A DNA stretch of 64,000 nt from Plantago ovata (lineage: Eukaryota > Streptophyta > Magnoliopsida > Lamiales > Plantaginaceae): assembly GCA_028274465.1 (NCBI GenBank), contig CM051455.1, positions 70,662,985 through 70,726,984 of the forward strand. The letters run 5' to 3'. Below, one piece after another: positions 32,693 through 43,790 of this stretch (its first letter is position 1; every line of letters begins with the position of its first letter). Made by a program: the position numbers and the translations under genes. The notes under the pieces are model-generated. The model worked only from the letters and a program-made list of their open reading frames with translations. It did not search any database and had not been told where the DNA came from.

Positions 32693-32936
32693 CGCGCCTT
32701 TCAAGTAGTCGCCTTCTTTGGTGGTAGACTCTATCGATCTCAGCAATTTAATCAGCAAGCGGTATTCCTGCAGAACGTTTATGCGGCATACACAATCTGT
32801 AACAGACTAGGAAAGGTGATTAGAAACAGACTAGGAAAGCAGTATAAGAGAGAAATTAAAAAGGAAAACTAAAACTAATAGAATTAGGAATCTAAAGCTG
32901 AAAATATAAACAAATTGAATAGAAAAAGGAGTATAG
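32693..32936 (-). pseudogene. N-terminus and leader of the interrupted gag-A
   Basis: ATG at 32789 on the minus strand (MPHKRSAGIPLAD, then TAA). The leader continues to the primer site. This is the 5' remainder of the gag-A frame at 24515-26581. Confidence 0.8.
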
Positions 32937-32954
32937 TCCCTGGAAACGGCGCCA
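32937..32954 (-). other. Primer-binding site, tRNA-Asp type, two mismatches
   Basis: Plus view TCCCTGGAAACGGCGCCA. Confidence 0.8.
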
Positions 32955-32957
32955 ATT

Positions 32958-33870
32958 TGATGAACGCGGATGTCGTGCTCCGAATTCAAGCAAATAAATT
33001 TGTAATTAGCCAAAGGCAATCCACAACTACAACGAAAACCGTAGTGTAGCAGTAGAATGACTCGAGTGTCGTTCTCTCAGGACTATAACTAGCTTTATCT
33101 ATTTAACAAGAGAATATAAAACAGCAGACAGATAGCAAAAGGGGTTTCTAGCAGATAATGGAGATTGGTGATAGTATGATCCTTCTTAACATAGCGAGTC
33201 GATAATCATGCATAAATTCCTCGGTCTTGCATAGAGATCTTTGAATCAATCTAGTGTCCTGTTGCAAATATTAAGCACTACGAAGATAATTTGGTCTGAC
33301 AAGTCAATCACTATTGTCCTAATGTGTTTCGTAATTATTCAACACTACGAAGATAATTGGTCTGATGGTCGACAAGTGTCCAATTGTGCATAATAATTAA
33401 TACAACATACGAGAATTTAGGCTGTGCCTGATCAATGAAATAAAGCAATGACACGGAGTATAATGCGCGATATAGCCATTAGCATGATTATCTTCCCTTC
33501 GCTAAGAATTCACATACTACCACCAACGATAAGTTTAGCTACTCATAATAGGCATGCAATCAACAGAAATCATAGAAGAAAACATGTTGAAAGAATATAA
33601 TAAAATAAGTAGAATAAAACTATAAGATACAAAGTTACCGAAGGTTGTCAATATCCGGATGATTACGATCCTACGAGCTCCAAACTGCTACGAAAAAGTG
33701 TACCCTAAGCTACGGACCCCCAGAACAGGCTCTGGGAAGTCCCTACCTAAAACTATAGAGAAAGGTGGGAGAGAAGGTCTGGAAAGATATGATTTCCGGA
33801 GAAAACTGAGCAACTATATATAGGTTTCGAAATACTGTGGGGCGGTTCGCCCCACACGCGCGGCGGTTCG
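32958..33870 (-). repeat. Family 1 LTR, R-U5 part, minus orientation
   Basis: Runs from TGATGAACGCGG to the TATA (about 33815) and palindromes (33838-33900). At the palindromes it joins a plus-strand second leader, so U3 is missing. This is the 5' LTR remnant of the inverted gag-A element. Confidence 0.8.
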
Positions 33871-34179
33871 CCCCACACCTGGGGCGGACCGCCCCGCACG
33901 TCCGGAGCGCGCGCACGCGCTCTGGGTGTGGGGCGATTCGCCCCCCACACCTCCAGAATGTTAAAAACGGGGGTTTCTTCCCCAAACACCAATTTTTCTC
34001 CATTTTCATCTTCTAAACTCCAAATTTTCCTCCATATTCAAAATAACTTCAAACCTTCATAACTTCTTCATCCTTCCATCATTTTGAGTGTTCTTTAGCT
34101 TCATTCGAAGCCCGTTACGTGCTCTATCTTTCTATCCGAACAAATTTCTTCCTAGCTCATTCAATTTCCGGGATTTGAG
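33870..34179 (+). promoter_or_regulatory. Second leader, distal half, with palindromes and splice donor
   Basis: Palindromes at 33885-33950, including a hairpin with arms around CCGGAGCGCG and CGCGCTCTGG. A CT-rich leader (34000-34179) without ORF ends GGGATTTGAG before GTATTA. TTAAAAACGG near 33960 is conserved in the 10.3 kb and 19.7 kb copies and could be the transcription start area, which is inferred. Confidence 0.5.
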
Positions 34180-34721
34180 GTATTATCTCATGAACCCTAA
34201 TTTTTTAGATTTGGGGATTTTTCGATTTATGCTTCAATTAGGCTTGTTTGATGTATGGGTTGATGTTATATGAGATTAGATTCGTTATTCATTATCAATT
34301 ACATGTTCAATTAGGCTTGGTTTGATGATTTGAAATTTTTGCTAATTGGATGATATATGTCTTGTTAGGGAAATGTCTATCTTACTTTCATTCCTTGCTT
34401 AAACATGTGTTTGTTGATATGATAATGATGGATGTATTGGTAGAATGCATGATTGATGGAATTGAGGATTTATGCTATATTTTTGATTTTTATGGAATGG
34501 ATTGAACCTTGTGATTCAAGGCATTTGTTGTTTGGCAAGAGCATAATGTGATATGTTATTGTAGTAGTTACATTGATATGTTGCGTAATGAATTAGCTAG
34601 ACTAGACTTTGGATTATTGAGGAGTTGAATTTTTGAAGATATTGCTCGTATTGTTCACTCGTATATTTACATATGCATAGGTCTGTTTTGCATCGTACAA
34701 GATACTAATTGTTGTTTGTAG
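34180..34721 (+). other. Putative 5' UTR intron (542 bp)
   Basis: Starts GTATTA after GAG, is T-rich, and ends TTGTTTGTAG. The next exon starts GAATCATGG, placing ATG five bases after the acceptor. The donor context is conserved in copies at 10520 and 19958. Confidence 0.5.
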
Positions 34722-34726
34722 GAATC

Positions 34727-35914
34727 ATGGCACCGAGATCAAGGAGAGTCGGCTCTAGCAAAAAGGGGAAGGGAGTAGCATCAAGCTCCCAACCACCTCA
34801 TCATCTGTTCGAGTTGTCTGTAGCTGCGACAGAGGTGCGACAAAGGCTAGAAGTGGAGATGGCCGACGGAGGAAGGTCGATCATCCCGGATAGGAGGATT
34901 GACATTCCCGAGTCCGCGGTAGATAGAGCGGGATATAGGACGCTGTCACGATTGGGGTCACAACGGAATTGGGCATGGTACAGTTCCAACAGGTTCAAAG
35001 GTTACGACGAGAGCCTCCTCCAAGAGTTCTACACAGGATACACGGATCTCGAGGAGAAGAATGGGGTGCTAGTCCGAGGCCTGATTATACCGTGGACACC
35101 AGAGTACATCTCTTCATTTGTCCATTTTGGGCTACAAGAATTCACAGGGAGCAACCACGCCTACCTATATTCAAGGGCCGCTAGGGGGATAGGGAGACAC
35201 ATCACATACGTGATCTGCAACAGGCAGTACCGATATCCAGAAATCGGGGGAGAACCTGGACGGATCAGTTATAGCGACCTTAGCATTGAAGCTAAGGTAA
35301 TGATGAAATTCTGCATCTCCGACTTGATCCCTAGGAAGAATGGCACATGGATTCAGCCCTACTACGCCGAGCTCCTCTACTGCCTCATAGACGGACATCA
35401 GGTCGACATAGGGCACATTATGTATGAGGAGTACGAGCGCCACTGGGAAAAGAAGAGGAAGCCTTTCATCTTCCCAAGCTTCATCACGGCGTACTGCAAA
35501 TATCATGGGGTCGATGATATTGAGGAGGGGGATTGCGAGGTCGCTGCCCTTTCACCCTCGACCATTGAGGTGCAGCTCAACAGGTATCAGTTGAAGAACC
35601 CCACAGCCGCCGCTGCTAATGTAGGAGCACCATTCCAGCCGAATGATTCCGATCATGAGGATGCTATGGAGGCCGATGTTGGCGAAGCCCCTATCCCAGA
35701 TATCCCATTTGTCCATAGAGCGCCACATGCACCACCTAGAGCACCACATGGGTCTAGAGGATTTGACTTCTCTGAATTCCGTACCTACCTCGACAGCCGC
35801 TTTGACAGAATCGATGCCAACAACGCGGCCATGCGTCAGGACATCGACAGGCACATTGTCCGGCACAACCGCGATTGGGAGATATTCGAGGAGCATCACC
35901 GAGAGGATGGGTAG
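34727..35914 (+). CDS. Transposase_32-like accessory ORF (395 aa)
   Basis: I choose ATG 34727 (MAPRSRRVGSSKKGKG) because it directly follows the predicted acceptor. The ATG at 34709 lies inside the intron. Residues about 116-265 follow the pattern of the plant retroelement-associated 'putative plant transposon protein' domain: VRGLIIPWTPEYISSF, then DLIPRKNGTW, LLYCLIDGHQVDIGHIMYEE and FPSFITAYCKYHGV. The N-terminus is basic and Ser-rich. A Pro/His linker and a charged helical tail (about 345-395) follow. Despite the domain's name no catalytic triad is evident, and its role in Athila-like elements is unknown. No signal peptide or membrane segment, so it is not env-like. It is the only second ORF here that is open. 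Confidence 0.7.
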   Translation: MAPRSRRVGSSKKGKGVASSSQPPHHLFELSVAATEVRQRLEVEMADGGRSIIPDRRIDIPESAVDRAGYRTLSRLGSQRNWAWYSSNRFKGYDESLLQEFYTGYTDLEEKNGVLVRGLIIPWTPEYISSFVHFGLQEFTGSNHAYLYSRAARGIGRHITYVICNRQYRYPEIGGEPGRISYSDLSIEAKVMMKFCISDLIPRKNGTWIQPYYAELLYCLIDGHQVDIGHIMYEEYERHWEKKRKPFIFPSFITAYCKYHGVDDIEEGDCEVAALSPSTIEVQLNRYQLKNPTAAAANVGAPFQPNDSDHEDAMEADVGEAPIPDIPFVHRAPHAPPRAPHGSRGFDFSEFRTYLDSRFDRIDANNAAMRQDIDRHIVRHNRDWEIFEEHHREDG

Positions 35915-37164
35915 CACATGTGGGAGCAGCAACAGCTCATCCAGCAGCAGCAGGAAGCTCTACGTCAGTCCAATGAGCTCATGAATGACATGTGGAGTGA
36001 CTTTTATGGGGACTACCATCCCGATGATTAGTCCTTTCGCATGACCACTCTCAGCCAACCGAGGCCAAACCGTTCGGTAACATCTAGTATCACTTCTTAT
36101 TACTCATTCTCTTTTGCTAGGGGCTATCTTAAGAATCGTAAGGGGGATGGAATGTGAACCGTGATGTCAAGTATTGTTTGGCTTTGTGTTGATTAGTATC
36201 TTGTTCTTTGTTTGCATTTGCATTTGCACGTGTACAGCTTTCTTAGATTTTTTAGGTTGCATTTCACTACATTCATCCTAGGATAGTCTTGCATGTTTTA
36301 TATAAAGTTTATTCCCGAATTTTTTGAACTTTTTTATTGGGTAGATCAACTAACTATGCCATTAATCGTATGCTTCATCTCTATGAATTTGTTTGAGGTT
36401 TCTCCCGCTTGGCTTGTCACATTTATGTATTGCACTTAGTTAAGCTTGGTAGTCTCGACATCACTTAGTGGTGTTTTCTCTACTGCGGTTCATGAAGGCC
36501 TTTATAATAGGATGATGCATGTTAGGGTCTTATGGTTGTTTTCCCGAGTAATTATGTACCTAAAAGGCAACAAGTCTTCACCATGCTTTGAGATTGCTAA
36601 ATGCCTAGGAAGGAGGTAGTGTGAGGTTGTGTGATCCTTTGTTTATAACCTATTCTTCCGAATAGGTTTGGGGAGGGGGTTACACCATCATAGACTTGTT
36701 TCTGTTTTTCATTTTCGTATCGTGAGTTTGTTTTTCTTTTTCCGTAAATTTTGTACTGCAACCTATTCTTTCGAATAGGTTTGAGGAAGTCGTGTGAGTC
36801 ATTTTGTTTTCCTCTTTGTTATGCTACTGCTGGCTAAAAAAAAAATCGAAAAAAAAAGGGAAAAAAGATTCCAGAAAAAAGGAAAAAATCTGGAAAGAAA
36901 AAAGAGAAAAGAAAAAAAAAGAAATGACCCCAAGAAATCAAAAGAAGGGTCTAAAAGAGAAAGCCAAATAGCAGTTAGCAAAGTCTTGAGTCTCTTCCAT
37001 TCTTGTAATGTTCGTAATCGTGTTTTTCTATTTTTATCTTTTTTGTCTTGAGTGTCATCTGTTCTAGACCACCCTTGTCCTGCCATTCAGGAAGTGGTGA
37101 ATAGCTTAAGAATTTACTTAAGAGATGGGTAGAATAGGGGAGTGTTATCTTTTAAAGGGAAATT
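35915..37164 (+). other. Family 1 3' module, cut before the polypurine tract
   Basis: Continues from the ORF stop through CAACCGAGGCCAAACC (shared with 21260 and 46610), hairpins at 36646-36667 and 36759-36780, and a purine tract at about 36836-36966. It breaks at about 37163 into an inverted LTR piece. The first 110 bases after the stop would read on with Gln/Ser-rich codons. Confidence 0.8.
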
Positions 37165-37977
37165 TGATGAACGCGGATGTCGTGCTACGAATTCAAGCAA
37201 ATAAATTTGTAATTAGCCAAAGGCAATCCAGAACTACAACGAAAACCGTAGTGTAGAAGTAGAATGACTCGAGTGTCGTTCTCTCAGGACTATAACTAGC
37301 TTTATCTATTTAACAAGAGAATATAAAACAGCAGACTGATAGCAAAAGGGGGTTTCTAGCAGATAATGGAGATTGGTGATAGTATGGCCTTCTTAGCATA
37401 ACGGGTCGATAATCATTCATAAATTCCTCGGTCTTGCATAGAGATCTTTGAATCAATCTAGTGTCCTGTTGCAATTATTAAGCACTACGAAGATAATTGG
37501 TCCGACAAGTCAATCACTATTGTCCTAATGTGTTCCGTAATTATTCAACACTACGAAGATAATTGGTCTGATGGTCGACAAGTGTCCAATTGTGCGTAAT
37601 AATTAATACAACATACGAGAATTTAGGTTGTGCCTGATCAACGAAATAAAGCAATGACACGGAGTATAATGCGCGATATAGCCATTAGCATGATTATCTT
37701 CCATTCGCTAAGAATTCACATACTACCACCAACGATAAGTTTAGCTACTCATAATAGGCATGCAATCAACAGAAATCATAGAAGAAAACATGTTGAAAGA
37801 ATATAAAATAAGTAGAATAAAACTATAAGATACAAAGTTACCGAAGGTTGTCAATCTTCGGAGAATCGTGATCCTACGAGCTCCAAACTACTATGAAAAA
37901 GTATCCCCTAAGCTACGGACCCCCAGAACAGGCTCTGGGAAGTCCCTACCTAAAACTACAGAGAGAGGTGAGAAAGT
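37165..37977 (-). repeat. Family 1 LTR R-U5 fragment, minus orientation
   Basis: TGATGAACGCGG to AGGTGAGAAAGT, ending before TATA and palindromes. Both neighbours are plus-strand 3' module sequence. Confidence 0.75.
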
Positions 37978-39168
37978 GCATCATCCTATGACTTTGTTTG
38001 AGGTTTTTCTCGCTTGTCTTGTCACATTTATGTATTGCACTTAGTTAAGCTTGGTAGTCTCGACATCACTTAGTGGTGTTTTCTCTACTGCGGTTCACGA
38101 AGGCCTTTATAATAGGATGATGCATGTTAGGGTCTTATGGTTGTTTTCCCGAGTAATTATGTACCTAAGAGGCAACAAGTCTTCACCATGCTTTGAGATT
38201 GCTAAATGCCTAGGAAGGAGGTAGTGTGAGGTTGTATGATCCTTTGTTTATAACCTATTCTTCCGAATAGGTTTGGGGAGGGGGTTACACCGTCATGACT
38301 TGTTTCTGTTTTTCATTTCCGTATCGTGAGTTTGTTTTTCTTTTTCCGTAAATTTTTTACTCCAACCTATTCTTTCGAATAGGTTTGGGGAAGTCGTGTG
38401 AGTCATTTATTTCCCTCTTTGTTATGCTACTGCTGGCTAAAAAAAATCGAAAAAAAGAGAAAAAAATTCCAGGAAAAAGAAAAAAATCTGGAAAGAAAAA
38501 AGACAAGAAAAAAAAGAAAGAAAAGACCCCAAAAAAGCAAAAGAAGGGTCCAAAAAAGAAAGCCAAATAGCAGTTAGCAAAGTGTTGAGTCTTTTCCAAT
38601 TCGTGTAATGTTCGTAATCGTGTTTTTCTATTTTTTATCTTTTTTGTCTTAAGTGTCATCTGTTCTAGACCACCCTCGTCCTGCCATTCAGGAAGTGGTG
38701 AATAGCTTAAGACTTTACTTTGGAGATGGGTAGAATAGGGGAGAGTTATCTTTTATAGGGAACCCTGCTTCGTTTGATGAGAGCCAGTACTGGTTCGACC
38801 TCTTTCGAGGAAACGTCTTAACATGGTGGAACAGCAGTAAGCCCTCAGTTTCATAGGCACGGGACAACCATTCGTATCTTAGCATGCATCGTTACGTCGT
38901 CACTGACTAGGTCCAGGTAGAGAATGTTACGAGAGACTATCTTGTCTTGACATAAGTGCTTATGTGGATGTGTATAAGTCAATCGAGGTATTCTTCAACC
39001 TATATTCATGCTTTGATTCATATGGTTTTTGTTCATATGTTTTTTGGTAGATTCAGTAGAATAGTTCATTTTATTTGGCATGAGACTCCATTTTGTGTCT
39101 TGCATGTTTTTTGTATTAGAGTCTAGCTTAGTTGCATGAGGACAAGCAAAGGTTCGGTTTGGGGAGTT
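37978..39168 (+). other. Second copy of the 3' module with polypurine tract
   Basis: Begins with GCATCATCCTATGAC, a jumbled joint, and then repeats the module from TTTGTTTGAGG. Hairpins at about 38251-38272 and 38364-38385, purine tract 38439-38568, polypurine tract ending at 39168. No gene. Confidence 0.8.
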
Positions 39169-40441
39169 TGATGAATGTGTATTTTACACTTTCATTCGAG
39201 TCTTTTTCACCTATTTTAGCTATCCTCTATGTTAATTTAGCTATATTTTAATGCATTTTATTAGAATAGTGTCACGTTTCCCTTTAGATTTTATTTTACA
39301 GGTTTTGGTTGAAATTCGAAGATTTCCGGGCAAATATATTGAAGTTGACAAGGAATTGGTGTTCCAGAAGCCTATTTGGAGTATCTGAAGGTTTCCGGAT
39401 GGGATTTGGAGTCTAGGGGCCGAATCTGGAAGTTAGAAGGCTACTAGAAGTCAGAAACCGAGTCCGAAAAGGGGAAGAAATCCAAAACCGCGTCGAAAAC
39501 GCGGATTTCCGCGAGAAATTGTCTGGGGCGAACCGCCGCGCGTGTGGGGCGAACCGCCCCACAGTATTTCGAAGCCTATATATAGTTGCTCAGTTTTCTC
39601 CGAAAATCATATCTTTCCAGACCTTCTCTCCCACCTTTCTCTATAGTTTTAGGTAGGGACTTCCCAGAGCCTGTTCTGGGGGTCCGTAGCTTAGGGGACT
39701 CTTTTTCATAGCAGTTTGGAGCTCGTAGGATCGCAATCATCCGGAGATTGACAACCTTCGGTAACTTTGTATCTTACAGTTTTATTCTACTTATTTTATT
39801 ATATTCTTTCAACATGTTTTCTTCTATGATTTCTGTTGATTGCATGCCTATTATGAGTAGCTAAACTTATCGTTGGTGGTAGTATGTGAATTCTTAGCGA
39901 AGGGAAGATAATCATGCTAATGGCTATATCGCGCATTATACTCCGTGTCATTGCTTTATTTCGTTGATCAGGCACAACCTAAATTCTCGTATGTTGTATT
40001 AATTATTATGCACAATTGGACACTTGTCGACCATCAGACCAATTATCTTCGTAGTGTTGAATAATTACGGAACACATTAGGACAATAGTGATCGACTTGT
40101 CAGACCAATTATCTTCGTAGTGCTTAATATTTGCAACAGGACACTAGATTGATTGAAAGATCTCTATGCAAGACCGAGGAATTTATGCATGATTATCGAC
40201 CCGTTATGTTAAGAAGGATCATACTATCACCAATCTCCATTATCTGCTAGAAACCCCTTTTGTTATCTGTCTGCTGTTTTATATTCTCTTGTTAAATAGT
40301 AAAAGCTAGTTATAGTCCTGAGAGAACGACACTCGAGTCATTCTACTGCTACACTACGATTTTCGTTGTAGTTGTGGATTGCCTTTGGCTAAATTACAAA
40401 TTTATTTGCTTGAATTCGGAGCACGACATCCGCGTTCACCA
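39169..40441 (+). repeat. Family 1 LTR (1273 bp)
   Basis: TGATGAATG to CGTTCACCA (T to C in the terminal repeat). GC palindromes at about 39525-39563 and TATATATAG near 39573. It has a polypurine tract on its left and a primer site on its right, so it serves as 3' LTR for one unit and 5' LTR for the next, as LTR-LTR recombination would leave. Confidence 0.88.
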
Positions 40442-40444
40442 AAT

Positions 40445-40462
40445 TGGCACCGTTGTTGGGGA
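40445..40462 (+). other. Primer-binding site, tRNA-Asp type, two mismatches
   Basis: TGGCACCGTTGTTGGGGA. Confidence 0.8.
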
Positions 40463-40574
40463 CTATACTCCTTTTTGCGATTGGTACGAATCCGCAATTC
40501 CCGAATTTCATCATCGCCATGGTAGTCATGAACCACTTTAGGAGGCACTAACAATGCAAGCTTAGACGTGCTAC

Positions 40575-43500
40575 ATGACCAAAGAAGCAAGGGAACTAGT
40601 CGAAATAATGGATAGCACCCTAGAAATTCCAGTAGGAGAAGAGGTACTAGAACCTTTGGATGAAGAAGAAGAAGAAAGTGGGTTTCCTAAAGAACCTAGC
40701 TTAGAATTGAAACCGCTTCCTGCGCACCTCAAGTACGTATACTTAGGAGAAAATCAGAGAAACCCTGTGATTGTTTCCTCACATCTCTCCGACAATGAAG
40801 AAAGTAAGCGGATTGAAGTATTGAAGGAAAATTCCGCAGCTATAGGATGGGGGATCAGCGATATCAAAGGAATTAGCCCTACTAGATGCGTGCACAACAT
40901 CACTCTGGAACAAGATGCCAAACCCGTTAGGCAATCGCAACGAAGGATAAATCCAGCAATGCAGGAGGTGGTAAAAAAGGAAGTGATCAAGTTGCTAGAT
41001 GCTGATATGATTTACCCCATTCCGGATAGTCGATGGGTGAGCCCGGTACATGTAGTTCCTACGAAGTCGGGAGTCACGGTGGAAGAGAAAGAGAAGGGAG
41101 AATTGGTACCGGTTAGGAAGACCACTGGATGGCGGATGTGCATTGACTATAGAAGATTGAATGCCGCCACTAAAAAAGACCACTTCCCGTTACCATTTAT
41201 AGATGACATGCTAAACTGCCTTGCGGGGCGGAAGTTCTATTGTTTTCTTGATGGTTTATCAGGTTTCTACCAGATTCTGATTGCACCAGAGGATCAGGAG
41301 AAGACGACGTTCACTTGCCCATTCGGAACATTTGCCTATAGGAGGATGCCATTCGGACTATGCAATGCTCCCGCCACTTTTCAAAGGTGCATGCTTTCTG
41401 TTTTCTCTGACATGGTAACTAAATTTGTTGAAGTTTTCATGGATGATTTTTCCCTTTTTGGTGATTCATTTGACGAATGCTTGCAAAGATTAGATCTAGT
41501 TTTGAAAAGGTGCATTGAATGCAACTTGACCTTAAGCTGGGAAAAGAGTCATTATATGGTTAGGGGAGGCATTGTTCTAGGACATGTAGTTTCTGAAAGA
41601 GGTATTGAGGTAGACAAGGCTAAGATAGAAATCATTGAAAAGCTGCCCCCACCTACTTGCGTGAAAGAATTGAAATCTTTTCTTGGCCATGTAGGTTTTC
41701 ATAGGAGGTTTATTAAAGATTTTTCGAAAATTGCTAAACCTCTAAGTAGCTTGCTTGCTAAAGATGTGGTTTTCCATTTCTCCAATGAATGCTTAGTTGC
41801 TTTTAATACCCTTAAGGAAAAGCTTGTTTCTGCTCCCATTGTTGTGCCGCCTGACTGGAATCTTCCTTTCGAAATTATGTGTGATGCCTCGAATTTTGCC
41901 ATGGGTGCTGTTTTGTGGCAAAAAGTTGATAAGCAGTATCGTGTGATTTATTATGTTAGTAAGACTCTAGACTCCGCACAGGTTAATTACACAACTACTG
42001 AAAATGAATTTTTAGCTGTTGTCTTTGCTTTACAAAAGTTTAGGTCTTATTTAATTGGACATCCTGTGAATGTCCATACCGATCATGCTGCCTTGAGGCA
42101 TTTGATAGCTAAGCAAGATTCTAAGCCTAGATTAATCCGTTGGGTCCTGTTGCTGCAAGACTTTGATTTGACCATAATGGATAGAGCTTGTAGGGAGAAT
42201 TTAGTAGCAGACCATTTATCTAGGATACCTAATATTCCTATTGATCCAATACCCATCAATGAAGACCTCCCCGATGAGCACCTAATGAAGGCTAATGAAG
42301 AGCCATGGTATGCGGATATTGTAAACTATTTGGCTATGAACATTTGCCCCACTAACTTTTCAGCCTCGGACAAGAGAGCTCTTGCCAAGCAATGCAGGAC
42401 TTACATATGGCATGATCCGCATCTATTAAAGGAAGGAGCTGATGGGATTCTAAGGAGATGCGTGCCACAAGAAGAGCAGCAAAGTGTACTAAGCCATTGC
42501 CATGAGCTTAACTGTGGGGGGCACTACAGTGGATTAAAGACAACACGCAAGGTACTGCAGGCAGGATTTTTCCGGCCAACAATATACAAAGATGCTCGAA
42601 GTTTTGTGAAGAATTGTGACCCGTGTCAACGAGGTGGTGGTATCGGCAAGAAAGCTGAAATGCCCCTTCAAGGGAATCTAGTGGTAGAATCTTTCGATGT
42701 ATGGGACATTGATTTTATGGGACCGTTTCCAAACAGTGGAGGCTATGAATACATTCTTGTTGCAGTGGACTACGTGACTAAATGGGTAGAGGCAATTCCT
42801 ACAAAAACAAATGACGGCGCAGTGGTTATGAAGTTCTTAAAGGAAGTCATATTCTCGAGATTTGGGTGCCCTAGGACAATCATCAGCGATGGAGGGTCAC
42901 ACTTCGTCAATAGATCGTTTGCCTCCCTTCTTAAGAGATACAGTGTCCACCATAGTGTCGCTACACCTTATCACCCACAAACATCGGGGCAAGTCGAAGT
43001 CAGCAACCGTCAAATCAAAAAGATCCTGGAGCGAGTAGTGAAGCCTAGTAGGAAGGATTGGGCAGGAAAATTGAATGATGCACTTTGGGCATACAGGACT
43101 AGCTACAAGACGGTGATCGGGACCACTCCGTACAGACTTGTGTATGGGAAAGCACGTCATCTTCCCGTAGAACTAGAACACAAGGCATATTGGGCCATTA
43201 AAGCATTCAACCTTGATATGGGAAAAGCTGGCGAGGAACGATTGTTGCAACTAGATGAGCTTGATGAATTACGACTAGGTGCTTATGAAAATGCCAAGAT
43301 TTACAAGGAACGTACTAAGAAGTATCATGATCGTGGTATAGTACGTAAGGAATTGATTCTTGGACAAAAAGCTTTGGTATTTAATTCTCGCATTCGACTA
43401 TTTCCTGGAAAGCTCCGTACTCGTTGGGATGGACCGTACGAAATTATCGAAGTTGCTCCCCATGGAGCTGTTAAACTCTTCAATCCAAAGACGGGCAATA

Positions 43501-43607
43501 CCTTCAAGGTGAATGGCCAGCGATTGAAGCCGTACTTCGAGATATCTAGTGATCAAAGGGCGGTTGATCACCTTGAGCTTACCCATACCGCCTCCACTGA
43601 AGGTTAG
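40575..43607 (+). CDS. RT-RNase H-integrase polyprotein of Athila-type element (1010 aa)
   Basis: It would copy element RNA to DNA and integrate it. [22 protein letters not shown] from about residue 188, FLDG with Asp 226, FMDDF at 288-292. RNase H: Asp 437 ([12 protein letters not shown]), Glu 478, Asp 503 (HTDHAALR). Integrase: HHCC zinc part from about 641 to 690, catalytic Asp 713 (DIDFMGPF), Asp 772 (SDGGSHF) and Glu 808, exactly DD35E, and a C-terminal [10 protein letters not shown] module near 950. All catalytic residues are present. The ATG is internal: upstream codons from 40480 are homologous to 58980 but contain two TAG stops. With no gag or protease attached, it could act only in trans, if expressed. 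Confidence 0.92.
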   Translation: MTKEARELVEIMDSTLEIPVGEEVLEPLDEEEEESGFPKEPSLELKPLPAHLKYVYLGENQRNPVIVSSHLSDNEESKRIEVLKENSAAIGWGISDIKGISPTRCVHNITLEQDAKPVRQSQRRINPAMQEVVKKEVIKLLDADMIYPIPDSRWVSPVHVVPTKSGVTVEEKEKGELVPVRKTTGWRMCIDYRRLNAATKKDHFPLPFIDDMLNCLAGRKFYCFLDGLSGFYQILIAPEDQEKTTFTCPFGTFAYRRMPFGLCNAPATFQRCMLSVFSDMVTKFVEVFMDDFSLFGDSFDECLQRLDLVLKRCIECNLTLSWEKSHYMVRGGIVLGHVVSERGIEVDKAKIEIIEKLPPPTCVKELKSFLGHVGFHRRFIKDFSKIAKPLSSLLAKDVVFHFSNECLVAFNTLKEKLVSAPIVVPPDWNLPFEIMCDASNFAMGAVLWQKVDKQYRVIYYVSKTLDSAQVNYTTTENEFLAVVFALQKFRSYLIGHPVNVHTDHAALRHLIAKQDSKPRLIRWVLLLQDFDLTIMDRACRENLVADHLSRIPNIPIDPIPINEDLPDEHLMKANEEPWYADIVNYLAMNICPTNFSASDKRALAKQCRTYIWHDPHLLKEGADGILRRCVPQEEQQSVLSHCHELNCGGHYSGLKTTRKVLQAGFFRPTIYKDARSFVKNCDPCQRGGGIGKKAEMPLQGNLVVESFDVWDIDFMGPFPNSGGYEYILVAVDYVTKWVEAIPTKTNDGAVVMKFLKEVIFSRFGCPRTIISDGGSHFVNRSFASLLKRYSVHHSVATPYHPQTSGQVEVSNRQIKKILERVVKPSRKDWAGKLNDALWAYRTSYKTVIGTTPYRLVYGKARHLPVELEHKAYWAIKAFNLDMGKAGEERLLQLDELDELRLGAYENAKIYKERTKKYHDRGIVRKELILGQKALVFNSRIRLFPGKLRTRWDGPYEIIEVAPHGAVKLFNPKTGNTFKVNGQRLKPYFEISSDQRAVDHLELTHTASTEG

Positions 43608-43790
43608 TGTGTTTTGTTTTGTTTTCTCACGAGTTTGATTGAGTATTATAGGTAACTTATACAAGCATTAGCTCTCACCTTGGATCCACTTTCAGCGTTC
43701 GGGACGAGCGACGACGTTCAGGTTTGGGGGGGAGGTTATCGCTGGTTATCTCTATACTTATCTATCTAATGAAAACCTCGTGAAATAATT

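Larger units (their letters stand above)
40442..43790 (+). mobile_element. Pol-only remnant of a gag-B element
   Basis: After the primer site only about 18 leader bases remain before the sequence jumps to the end of the protease region (TTGGTACGAATCC, matching 58983). Gag and protease are deleted. The pol frame is followed by about 180 bp of 3' sequence with a polypurine-core copy near 43722. It is then cut at 43790 by a minus-strand element. Confidence 0.85.

Noticed and set aside
34709-34726. Upstream ATG extending the T32-like ORF by six codons
   Set aside because: It lies inside the predicted intron, upstream of the conserved acceptor, and the next ATG fits the splice layout better.
35171-35932. 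Minus-strand frames opposite the T32-like ORF
   Set aside because: The plus-strand frame has the domain pattern, splice context and composition; the antisense frames have none.
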